Positions 24,177-31,944 of a stretch of 34,629 bases of DNA are shown piece by piece. Source of the stretch: Micromonospora alfalfae (GTDB lineage: Bacteria > Actinomycetota > Actinomycetes > Mycobacteriales > Micromonosporaceae); assembly GCF_022230925.1 (NCBI RefSeq), contig NZ_JAKKFH010000014.1:1-34629 (forward strand), in the 5' to 3' direction. The position numbers and the translations under genes are program-made. The notes under the pieces were generated by a model, which saw only the letters and a list, made by a program, of their open reading frames with translations, was not told the DNA's origin and did no database searches. Position 1 is the first letter of the stretch, and each line of letters starts with the position of its first letter.

Positions 24177-25730
24177 CTAGCTGGCGTACGTCTCGAACTC
24201 ACCGACCCGTGGCGTACCGCTGGAGCTGTTGATCCTGAAGTTGATCTTGCTCATCGCGGTGGCCGAGAAGGTGATCGAACCGGCTCCGCTGCCGGAGGCC
24301 AGGACGGCTCCGTTGTCGTTGTTGATCAGTTGCCAGGACCCGATGGAGCCCTGGGTGCCGGACGGCTCGCGGATCACCACCCGGGACACCCGGGTCGCGG
24401 AGCCCCACTTGATCGAGATCGTGCCGGTCGACCCGGCCGGCGACCAGTAGGTGCTCAGATCGCCGTCCCGCACGTTGCCGTAGCTGGTCCCGCTGGCCTT
24501 GCTGGAGCCGTCGGCGCCCGCGCCGAGGCTCAGGTTGGTCCCGCCGGTGGGCGGAGGCGTGGTGGGCGGCGGGGTCGTGGGCGGAGGCGTGGTCGGCGGC
24601 GGTGTGGTGGGCGGCGGGGTCTGCGGCGAGCAACTGCCGTCTGACACCTTCAGGCCCGTGTTGGCGCCGACCGTCTGGCGGACGACGTCCGGCACACAGC
24701 TCGCCCCGTCGAGGCGGTACGAGTACGGGATGCTGACGGTGGTGTTGGAGGTCGGGTTGGGGCCGGCGGGGTAGTTCTCGCTGCCGGCGCTGGACCAGGT
24801 CACGTTGTCGAAGACGTTGCCGGCGACCTGCCAGTAACCGCGCTCGTTCGTGTAGAAGGTGCCCAGCACGTCCTTGGAGTCGCGGAAGTAGTTGTTCTCC
24901 ACCTTGGCCCTGGCCCCCGCCCGGGAGTTGATCCCGGACTCGTGCAGGCTCACGTAGTGGTTGTTGTAGATGTGGGCGACCCCGCCGCGCAGCAGCGGCG
25001 TACGGGAGTCGATGTTCTCGTAGAGGTTGTGGTGGTACGTGATGAAGCCGTTCGACAGGTCGCTCTCACTGGACCCGACGAGGCCGCCGCGACCGGAGTT
25101 GCGCAGGATGCTGTAGGACAGCGTCACGTACTGGGTGTTGTCCTTCATGTCGAAGAGGCCGTCGTACCCCTCAGACTCGCCACCCGAGGCCTCCAGGGTG
25201 ACGTGATCGACCCAGACGTTGCGGACAGTGCTCTCCATGCCGATGGCGTCCCCACCGTTGGAGGTGGGCGAGCCCGACTTCTTGACGTTCCGCACCGTCA
25301 CGTTCTGGATGATGATGTTGCTGGAATCGCGGATGTGGATGCCGAGCTGGTCGAAGACGGCGCTGCCGACCCCGATGATGGTGACGTTGCTGATCTGCTT
25401 GAGCTCGATCACGCCCGCCGCTGTGTTGCAGCTCGACCCCGACACCTTGCTGGTGTTGCCGTGGTTGATGGTCCCGCTGACCTCGATGGTGATCGGGGTG
25501 CTGCTGCTGGTCCGACCGCACAGAGCCGCGTGGATCGCCGTGCCCGTGGTGGCCCGTACCGTCTGCCCGCCCGCGCCTCCGGTGGTCCCGCCGTTCTGGG
25601 TGGCGTAGCCGGTGGCGCTGCCGACGGCCGCCGAGGCCTGCGGGGTCGGCAGGGCCACCACCCCGACCGCGATCACCACGGCCGCCGCGGCCAGCACTGC
25701 CTGGCGTCGCAGCACAACTGGTCGTCTCAT
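24177..25730 (-). CDS. Secreted PL1 pectate lyase with C-terminal sugar-binding domain
   Basis: A 517-residue exported enzyme. Residues 1-34 are a signal peptide ending near ASA. The parallel beta-helix of family PL1 spans about 40-365, with the conserved WVDH (173-176) and the catalytic RTPLLR (243-248, RxPxxR). It cuts pectate by beta-elimination using Ca2+. A PPPTT-repeat linker (about 371-392) joins a discoidin-like beta-sandwich (about 397-517: DGDLSTYWSPAG, VVIREPSG, FRINSSSG), probably a carbohydrate-binding module. The start follows AAGGTGAG. The gene is divergent from the esterase; the 414-bp region between holds operator-like sites. Confidence 0.93.
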   Translation of the reverse strand: MRRPVVLRRQAVLAAAAVVIAVGVVALPTPQASAAVGSATGYATQNGGTTGGAGGQTVRATTGTAIHAALCGRTSSSTPITIEVSGTINHGNTSKVSGSSCNTAAGVIELKQISNVTIIGVGSAVFDQLGIHIRDSSNIIIQNVTVRNVKKSGSPTSNGGDAIGMESTVRNVWVDHVTLEASGGESEGYDGLFDMKDNTQYVTLSYSILRNSGRGGLVGSSESDLSNGFITYHHNLYENIDSRTPLLRGGVAHIYNNHYVSLHESGINSRAGARAKVENNYFRDSKDVLGTFYTNERGYWQVAGNVFDNVTWSSAGSENYPAGPNPTSNTTVSIPYSYRLDGASCVPDVVRQTVGANTGLKVSDGSCSPQTPPPTTPPPTTPPPTTPPPTTPPPTGGTNLSLGAGADGSSKASGTSYGNVRDGDLSTYWSPAGSTGTISIKWGSATRVSRVVIREPSGTQGSIGSWQLINNDNGAVLASGSGAGSITFSATAMSKINFRINSSSGTPRVGEFETYAS

Positions 25731-25943
25731 GTCGTCTCACCTTCGCATTCGTCTCGTTACCGGCTTCGAATCGATGGACGTCGCGACCCCACCCGCCCAC
25801 GGACGGAATTCAGAAATTGGCGGCAGTAAATCGCGGAGTCTTCATCAAGGTCTCTCGCGCCCTGGTAGAAGCAGGGTTGTGTCGTGTGAGCGGAGTGCGC
25901 CCGGTGACATCGCTCGCTCGACCGTCATATGAAACATCGATGT

Positions 25944-25980
25944 AACGCAATCGTAGGAAAGCGGTTTCCCTGAACGCAAT
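25944..25980. promoter_or_regulatory. LacI-type operator flanked by direct repeats
   Basis: GGAAAGCGGTTTCC (25956-25969) has perfect GGAAA/TTTCC arms and resembles the LacI-family consensus GGAAAGCGCTTTCC. It is flanked by the 8-bp direct repeat AACGCAAT (25944-25951 and 25973-25980). It lies in the 414-bp gene-free stretch 25731-26144 between pectate lyase and esterase, consistent with catabolite or substrate control. Confidence 0.5.
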
Positions 25981-26046
25981 AGCTGACGCTTGCAGGTTTG
26001 TTGCAGCGCTCGGTATTGACACCGCCGAGCCCGCCACCGATGCTCT

Positions 26047-26062
26047 GCTAAATCAGTTTAGC
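26047..26062. promoter_or_regulatory. Second palindrome upstream of the esterase
   Basis: GCTAAA and TTTAGC form a perfect 6-bp dyad around TCAG, 83 bp before the esterase start. This is in the position of an operator or -10-region site; the regulator is unknown. Confidence 0.4.
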
Positions 26063-26144
26063 GACCGGCTGACTCCGACCCGTCCCACTCCCGGTCCCCG
26101 GGCGGATCGCTGGCTGAGGGCTCCACCCCCGAGAAAGGACCCGC

Positions 26145-27458
26145 ATGAGACTGCGAAAAGGAATGATCCCGCTCGCCGCCACCCTCGTCCTGGCCGGCGC
26201 CTCCGGCACCGCGTACGGCAGCCCGAGCGACAGCAGGGGCGCCACCGACGGAATCCGCAGCATCACCCCGATCACCACCGTCTACACCTACGGCCAGAAG
26301 GTCTCGGCGGTGGCGATCGAGTACGGGGCCACTGTCAACCCCCGCACCCTCGACACCGCCACGTTCTCGGTGACCGACACCATCTACAACTTCCGCTTCA
26401 ACCCCATCGAGGACCTGCCGACGCTCGCCGACCGGACCGTCACCCACACCTACACCAACGGGACACCAGGCACCCGTGCCGACCACCGATCGGCGCCAGG
26501 CCGGTACGTCATCGTCGAACTCGACCCCGCCGACACCGGCGGCTCGACGGTCATCGTCTCCAAGTGCCCGACGTTCCTCTGCACGGTGAAGGTCAATCCG
26601 GAGCTGCCGACCCGGGTCGTGCAGCGCAAGGACGTGCACGGCCAGCCCGGCCGTGGGGCCGGCAAGGGGCCGGTGCTCGCCCGGGCCACCCCGCGCGAAT
26701 CGCGTCCGGTCACCGAGAAGCCGGTCAACCAACTGGTCGACGAGTTCACCTACGGCTCGTTCCTGAGTGGCGGAATGGTGCTGCCGTACCACTACCACCT
26801 GCCGAAGAACTACCAGCCGGGCCGCAAATACCCACTGATGGTCGTCCTACCCGGCCACGGCATGGGCTGGGACGGTGACAACCTCGGCGTCCAACTCGCC
26901 GCCGACATCCCGGCGACAGCGTGGCTCCAGCCGCAGTGGACCGGCACCGCCGAGGACGTCATCGTCCTGGCACCCCAGCACCAGCGGGTCGGTGGGGTCG
27001 CCGAGGCGGACCTGCTGGTCAAGCTGCTCGACCAGTTCGTCGGCCAGTTCGCGGTGGACACCCGTCGGGTGTACGCGACAACCGTCTCGTACGGCTCCCA
27101 GCTGCTCTGGGAGGCGTTCGCCAAGCGTCCCGACCTGTTCGCCGGCGGGTTGGTGACCGGTGGTTTCCCGGTCAGTGCCACCCAGGCGACCGCCATCGCG
27201 GCGGCCGAGGTGCCGGTGTGGATCACGCACGGCGAGCACGACCACCTGCTCAACGTCTCCGGCGCGCGTAACTCCACGTCGGTGCTGCGGCAGGCGTACG
27301 CCGCCCGGGGCAAGACGCCGGAGCAGGCAGCGGACCTGGTGCGCTACACCGAGTACGCCGACGCTGCCTTCTCGTTGCCGGACTACCACGCGGCGTTCGG
27401 GCCGACCTACGAGGACGCCGGCATCCTGCGCTGGCTGCTGGGCCAGTCCAGGTCCTGA
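26145..27458 (+). CDS. Secreted alpha/beta-hydrolase esterase with N-terminal Ig-like domain
   Basis: A 437-residue exported protein. Residues 1-25 are a signal peptide. An Ig-like domain (about 34-155) of the kind preceding EstA-type esterases is followed by a hydrolase domain: YPLMVVLPGHG (229-239), a nucleophile region TVSYGS with Ser315, Asp366 in THGEHDHL, and His415 in DYHAAFG. The usual GxSxG elbow reads TxSxG, so the first glycine is replaced. Relatives act on short-chain esters; in this neighbourhood acetyl or feruloyl esters of plant polysaccharides are plausible. The start follows GAGAAAGGA. It ends at a shared terminator. Confidence 0.85.
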   Translation: MRLRKGMIPLAATLVLAGASGTAYGSPSDSRGATDGIRSITPITTVYTYGQKVSAVAIEYGATVNPRTLDTATFSVTDTIYNFRFNPIEDLPTLADRTVTHTYTNGTPGTRADHRSAPGRYVIVELDPADTGGSTVIVSKCPTFLCTVKVNPELPTRVVQRKDVHGQPGRGAGKGPVLARATPRESRPVTEKPVNQLVDEFTYGSFLSGGMVLPYHYHLPKNYQPGRKYPLMVVLPGHGMGWDGDNLGVQLAADIPATAWLQPQWTGTAEDVIVLAPQHQRVGGVAEADLLVKLLDQFVGQFAVDTRRVYATTVSYGSQLLWEAFAKRPDLFAGGLVTGGFPVSATQATAIAAAEVPVWITHGEHDHLLNVSGARNSTSVLRQAYAARGKTPEQAADLVRYTEYADAAFSLPDYHAAFGPTYEDAGILRWLLGQSRS

Positions 27459-27486
27459 GGCCGCGGACCGGGCGACGCCTCGCCGC

Positions 27487-27521
27487 GACCCGGCAGCGCG
27501 ATTGCTTCGCGCCGCCGGGTC
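27487..27521. terminator. Bidirectional terminator
   Basis: Arms GACCCGGC-A-GCGCGA and TCGCGC-C-GCCGGGTC pair as 14 bp with one A/C mismatch around TTGCT, between the convergent esterase and DUF916 genes; it overlaps the DUF916 stop. Confidence 0.75.
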
Positions 27522-28599
27522 ACCGGCGGGCGTCGCTCGCGTCGGGCTCGGCAGCAGCGGGCGCGCCCCCGACGAGCACTGACTCCTGACCCTCCTGCCG
27601 GCCCTCCTGCCTCGCGCGGGCCAGCAGCCCGGCCAGCCGACGCCGCCGGTGCCGGGACGCCGCCCGCAGCCCGAGGAGCAGGCCGGCGAGCAGACCCAAC
27701 AGTGCGAGCTGCGCCCACGGTACGACCCAGGTGGTGACGGTGGCCGAGGCCGGTCGGAGGTCGGCCCCGGCCTGGCCGTCGCCGAGAAGCGTCGGCGAGG
27801 TGCTGACTGTGGTGCGGAGGCGCCCCAGGGCCCAGACGCCGTCGGCCCGGGTCTGCACCGTCCGAGCGCCGCCGGGCAGCAACTCCTCGACGGCGCTGGT
27901 GGCGTCGTGGCTGCTCCGGCCCAGGAGGTCGGACATCGCCACCCGACTCGTTCCGCTGACCCAGACGTTGCCGTCGTTCTCGACTGTGTAGCGGACCCGC
28001 ACCGTGCCACCGGCGAAGGGGTTCCACGACGGGGAGTACGTCGCCCCGAGGCCCCGGACGGCCAGGGCAGCCTGCGCGGAGCCGTTCACCCGAAGCATCA
28101 CCCGGAAGCCGACGCGGCTCTCGACGTTGACAGTGCCGCCGGTGCTGGTGACGGTAGCGGCGATGCCGGCCGGATGGTCGCCCGGTGTGGCGCCCCGGGG
28201 CACCGTGATCGTGAACGGCACCACCCGTGTCTCGTTGGGGCCGACGGTGACCTTCTCCTGCACGTCGATCCAGGTGCCGCCGTCGACGGAGGGGCGGTCG
28301 GACGACAGCATGTTGAAACGGCCCTTGTCGGTGAGGTAGCCGTCGGCCGCCTTCAGGGAGAAGGCGACGGCGGTGCGGCTGAAGTTCCGTACCGCCAGGT
28401 GTTCGGTCACCGCCTGCCCCGGGTCGAGGCTCGCGTTGATCCATCGGCGTTGGTCCGGCCCGCTCGCGGTGGCCGGTTGGACCGTCCAGGTCAGGGCCTT
28501 CGGGTCCGGTTCCGCCGCCGCCGCGCTCGGCGCGGCCGCAACCGCGAGGGACGCGACGGCGAGGACGACGAGCGCGCGGCGCAGCGGGGTGACGGTCAT
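27520..28599 (-). CDS. DUF916-type membrane-anchored WxL partner protein
   Basis: A 359-residue protein. Residues 1-29 are a signal peptide (AAA-EP). The extracellular part (about 35-290) has the order seen in DUF916/PF06030 proteins: WINASLDPGQAVTEHLAVRNFS, ADGYLTDKGRF, VTVGPNETRVVPFTITVPRGATPGDHPAGIAATV, then a second beta domain. A C-terminal helix (about 295-314) is followed by a basic RHRRRR tail, giving an outside-facing anchored topology. In Firmicutes these proteins bind peptidoglycan and WxL proteins. The adjacent WxL-like gene supports the assignment. ATG 28599 is preferred over an upstream GTG that would overlap the hairpin. A terminator-like hairpin separates it from that gene. 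Confidence 0.8.
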   Translation of the reverse strand: MTVTPLRRALVVLAVASLAVAAAPSAAAAEPDPKALTWTVQPATASGPDQRRWINASLDPGQAVTEHLAVRNFSRTAVAFSLKAADGYLTDKGRFNMLSSDRPSVDGGTWIDVQEKVTVGPNETRVVPFTITVPRGATPGDHPAGIAATVTSTGGTVNVESRVGFRVMLRVNGSAQAALAVRGLGATYSPSWNPFAGGTVRVRYTVENDGNVWVSGTSRVAMSDLLGRSSHDATSAVEELLPGGARTVQTRADGVWALGRLRTTVSTSPTLLGDGQAGADLRPASATVTTWVVPWAQLALLGLLAGLLLGLRAASRHRRRRLAGLLARARQEGRQEGQESVLVGGAPAAAEPDASDARR

Positions 28600-28622
28600 G
28601 AAACGGCCCTTCGGCACGGGGC

Positions 28623-28653
28623 TGGGCGGGGGCCCGATCCGGGCCCCCGCCCA
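28623..28653 (-). terminator. Strong hairpin between the WxL-like and DUF916 genes
   Basis: A perfect 14-bp GC-rich stem (28623-28636 and 28640-28653) with an ATC loop lies in the 59-bp gap. It may reduce rather than abolish readthrough, setting a WxL-to-DUF916 ratio. Confidence 0.65.
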
Positions 28654-28658
28654 GGCCA

Positions 28659-29291
28659 CTACTCGAACAGTGAGAGCGTGAGCGTGGAGCTGTACGCGCC
28701 GGCGGCGACCTCCGCGGGGGTCCGCAGGTACAGGTCGGCGTTCACCGAGTACGAGTCGCTGGCGACGGCCTCGGAGTCGAAGGCCGAGACCAGCAGCTCC
28801 TGGTCGACGAGGCCGACATTGTTGCCCGGCTGGGTCGCCTCGTCCAGGCTGGTCACCACCTCCTCGCCCTCGGTGACCAGGCCGGTCTCCCCGCCGTCGA
28901 GCAGGCGCGGCTTCCAGCCGAAGTGGTCGGCGGTGATCGGCGCCTGGCCGGTGGTGCCCACGAAGTCGGTAGCGCTGCCGAGCACCGCCCAGTTGGCGCC
29001 GTCGGGCACCTCGTCGGCGACACGGGTGTCGGTGACAGTCACCGTCGGCAGCGTGCCGACGAACTGGCGAACCAGCAGGGTCGAGCCGTCCTCGGACAGC
29101 GCGACGGCGTCGCCGGCGATCGACAGGGCGAGCACGCCCGGTTCCCTGATCTCGTCGATGTCGACAGTGACCCGCACGCTGGCGTCGTCACCGGGCTCGG
29201 CCAGTGCGGGCGACGGCAGCACCGCCGCCCCGGTCAGCACGGCGCCGACGACGCCGGCCGCGAGTGTCTGCCGCCGTTTGTATGTGTTCAT
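28659..29291 (-). CDS. WxL-like secreted surface protein
   Basis: A 210-residue exported protein with a signal peptide (1-31, ALA-E). The mature part is all-beta and matches the WxL-domain layout: TVTVTDTRVADEVPDGANWAVLG and SATDFVG (about 84-111), where WAVLG stands at the first WxL position, and the C-terminal AGAYSSTLTLSLFE, where the usual LTWTL reads LTLSL. In Firmicutes such domains bind the cell wall non-covalently. The ATG 29291 follows GGAGAT; ATG 29312 is an alternative. It starts 28 bp after the GH43 stop on the same strand, implying an operon, and is followed by the DUF916 gene. Confidence 0.75.
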   Translation of the reverse strand: MNTYKRRQTLAAGVVGAVLTGAAVLPSPALAEPGDDASVRVTVDIDEIREPGVLALSIAGDAVALSEDGSTLLVRQFVGTLPTVTVTDTRVADEVPDGANWAVLGSATDFVGTTGQAPITADHFGWKPRLLDGGETGLVTEGEEVVTSLDEATQPGNNVGLVDQELLVSAFDSEAVASDSYSVNADLYLRTPAEVAAGAYSSTLTLSLFE

Positions 29292-29319
29292 GTGATCTCC
29301 GTTCTCCGCCATGAGGGGG

Positions 29320-31740
29320 TTATCCGCCGCAGGTGCCGGCGGGGTGTTGCACGGTGCGGACTGTCGTCACGTCGTGTCCGCCGATCGCCCCGGTCACCCG
29401 GGCGGTCGCCGAACCCGCCGGCACCGACACGGCACGGCTGTTGAAGGACTGGTAGGCGTTCGCGCCCGGTGCGACGGCGGTGAACGACCGCTCGCCGTAT
29501 GGCGTCTCGAGGGTGATGCCGACCGGCGCGTCGTGGTCGTTGCGCGCCTGCACCGTCACGTACGCCTTGCCGCCCACGCATCGGGTGGAGGCGGTGAGCG
29601 TGACGGGCAGGTCGAGGCTGGCCGCCGCGAAGGCCCAGTTGTCGATCTCGAAGAGGTCGACACCGGCCGGGCCGGTGTAGGTGAAGTAGACGTCGTGCAC
29701 GCCGCTGACACCGTCAAGCTCGGCGGTCACCTCGGCCCACTGGCCGACCTGGCTGTCCACAGTGGCAGTGCCGACGACGGGACCGTCGACGTCGTCCAGC
29801 CGGACCTGGATCTGCCCGCCGGCGGCGAGCGCACGCACCCGCGCCGTCAGGCTCTGCGCGCCGTTGTCACCGAAGTTCACCGAGGACAGCGCCGTCCAGT
29901 CCCCGTTGTCGATGTCACGGACGACGAGGTTGGGTGCCGCGCCGCCGAACTGGGCGGAGCTGCCCTCGACCTTCGTGGTCGCGACGCCCTTGCTCCAGCC
30001 GAAGGTCTCGGCCTCGAAGACGCGGTACGGGTCGAAGTCGCGGACCTGTTCCACGCCGGCGTAGGTGCCGACGACCTGCTGGATGGTGCCGTCCGGGTTG
30101 AAGGTCAGTTCCTGGATGTGCGGGCTGCGGTACCCCTGGGTGGTGTTGCCGTTGATGCGCTTGTTCAGCGTCGGGGCGTGGTACGTGAAGTAGTACTTGC
30201 CCCCGAACTCGAACACCGACTGGTGGTTGTTACCGCCGGTGCCGGCCCCGAAGAACTGCGACTGGTTGGGGAAGAGCACACCGGCGTAGGTCTCCTTCGG
30301 CCACGACATCGGCCCGTCGGAGATCATGTAACCGATCTGGCCACCCCCCGGGTAACCGGGGAGCGGTTGCTGGCTGCCACCGAAGTCGTTCCCGCCGAAG
30401 TGCGAGGAGTACGAGAAGTAGTACTTGCCCTGGCGCTTGAAGACGTGGCCCGCCTCGAAGGCGACCGGGGCGTCGACCACAGCGGCCGTTCCCTCGGTGG
30501 AGACCATGTCGTCGCCGAGTTCGATCGACCGGATGTTCTTCGGGTTGTTGAAGCGCTCGGACGGCGGCATGCTCGTCGACGCGGGACCACCACCGAAGTA
30601 CAGGTACGGCTGGCCGTCGTCGTCGACGAACGGGGCCGGGTCGAACTTCCACGCGACGGCCTCGGCGCCGGGCGTACGGCCGTCGATCAGCGTGCTGGTG
30701 CGCTCGCTGGTCCACGGGCCGAGCGGCGACGCACCCGTGATCACGTTGCTGGAGCCACCGCCGTTGGCGTAGTAGAGGAAGAACTTCTCCACCCCGTTCA
30801 CCACCTTCTTGGTGATGCCCGGAGCCCACGAGTTGGCGGTGAACGGGGCCACCCCGTTCGGGCCGGCGACCTGGATCTCACCGTGGTCCGTCCAGTTCAC
30901 GAGGTCCTCGGAAGAGATCACCGTGATCTGGTTGATGTCGCCGTAGTTGATCCCCGGCGAGACGCCAGTGGTCGGGTTCGGGGCGTAGCCCTGGGTGTCG
31001 TTGGTCATGTACATGTAGACCCGGCCGTCGTGCACGAGGCCGAAACCGTCAGCCCCGAACTTGTGCCCGATCAACGGGTTGTGCTCCCCGGGCAGTTTGC
31101 CGACCACCTCGATGGTCTTCGACGCGGGCGCGGGCGGCGCGGCGCCGACCACCGACACGTCGTCGAGCTTGAAGTCCATCAGGTGCACTGCGGGGTCGGT
31201 GGACGGCGTGCTCGTCCAGGGGGTCTCGAAGAACAGGCGCGCCGTCGACACGCTCTGCGTCGTCGGGATCGTGAACGTTCCGTTGAACTGCGCCCACTGG
31301 CCCTTCGTCGCCGTCACGCTGACGAGGTTGGTGTAGGTGCCCCCGCCGTAGTGCATGGTGGCGAAGAACTGCTTCGTCGCCGGTCCGCTCTCGTTCTCGT
31401 ACTTGATGCGGGCCGTGAGGGTGTATGCCTGGCCGGCCTGCACCTTGCCGCTGAGGTCCTGCATCGGGCCGGACCCGGTGGTCGTCCGGCTGGTGACCAG
31501 CGCCGCGTTCGCGCCGGAGTAGGCGTCCGACGTGGCCGACAACTGGGCGCCGTCGGCGGCGTTTCCGTTGTTGACGAACCAGTTGGTCAGGCCGTCCTCG
31601 AAGCCGCCGTTGACGACGAGGTTCGTGTCGGCGGCCTGGACCGGCGCCGCCGGGGCGACGAACCCCGTGGTCAGCATCAGGCCGACCGTCGCGAGCGCTG
31701 CGACCCGTCCTCGGGTCGCCCGTCGCATTCGTTGTTCCAC
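29320..31740 (-). CDS. Secreted multidomain GH43 enzyme (CBM22/4-9, GH43, CBM6, C-terminal module)
   Basis: An 806-residue secreted enzyme. Signal peptide 1-37; a CBM4/9/22-like sandwich (about 39-198, NLVVNGGFEDGLTNW); GH43 propeller (about 215-570) with Asp231 in GADGFG, Asp367 in FDPAPFVDDDG and Glu429 in AFEAGHV as base, modulator and acid; CBM6-like module (about 573-705, FEAETF to FEIDNWAF); and a final 96-residue module with Cys721 and Cys804, ending CGG. The family cleaves arabinose or xylose linkages in arabinoxylan or arabinan; the exact bond is not determinable here. The GTG start follows AAGGAGGA with a 6-nt spacing. The same C-terminal module ends the next gene. The gene heads a string with the WxL-like and DUF916 genes. 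Confidence 0.93.
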   Translation of the reverse strand: MEQRMRRATRGRVAALATVGLMLTTGFVAPAAPVQAADTNLVVNGGFEDGLTNWFVNNGNAADGAQLSATSDAYSGANAALVTSRTTTGSGPMQDLSGKVQAGQAYTLTARIKYENESGPATKQFFATMHYGGGTYTNLVSVTATKGQWAQFNGTFTIPTTQSVSTARLFFETPWTSTPSTDPAVHLMDFKLDDVSVVGAAPPAPASKTIEVVGKLPGEHNPLIGHKFGADGFGLVHDGRVYMYMTNDTQGYAPNPTTGVSPGINYGDINQITVISSEDLVNWTDHGEIQVAGPNGVAPFTANSWAPGITKKVVNGVEKFFLYYANGGGSSNVITGASPLGPWTSERTSTLIDGRTPGAEAVAWKFDPAPFVDDDGQPYLYFGGGPASTSMPPSERFNNPKNIRSIELGDDMVSTEGTAAVVDAPVAFEAGHVFKRQGKYYFSYSSHFGGNDFGGSQQPLPGYPGGGQIGYMISDGPMSWPKETYAGVLFPNQSQFFGAGTGGNNHQSVFEFGGKYYFTYHAPTLNKRINGNTTQGYRSPHIQELTFNPDGTIQQVVGTYAGVEQVRDFDPYRVFEAETFGWSKGVATTKVEGSSAQFGGAAPNLVVRDIDNGDWTALSSVNFGDNGAQSLTARVRALAAGGQIQVRLDDVDGPVVGTATVDSQVGQWAEVTAELDGVSGVHDVYFTYTGPAGVDLFEIDNWAFAAASLDLPVTLTASTRCVGGKAYVTVQARNDHDAPVGITLETPYGERSFTAVAPGANAYQSFNSRAVSVPAGSATARVTGAIGGHDVTTVRTVQHPAGTCGG

Positions 31741-31944
31741 GAGACATCCTCCTTCATCTCTGACGTGCGGTCATCGGTGTACGGGGGATCGGTGGGTGCG
31801 CTTCCGTGGGTGGTCCGGACATCAGGGGGTCGACGACCGCCACCGGTCCGACAGTGGCCGGCGGCGCGGGACAGGTCCCGCTGTTCCGCGCCGCGCGGCC
31901 GTCGCCGGTGGTGCTGGTCGGTGAGCCGAGGGCTCGTGGTGGGG

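Noticed and set aside
24540..24625. Tandem repeat near the pectate lyase 3' part
   Set aside because: It is the coding sequence of a PPPTT linker, a normal feature of multidomain secreted enzymes.
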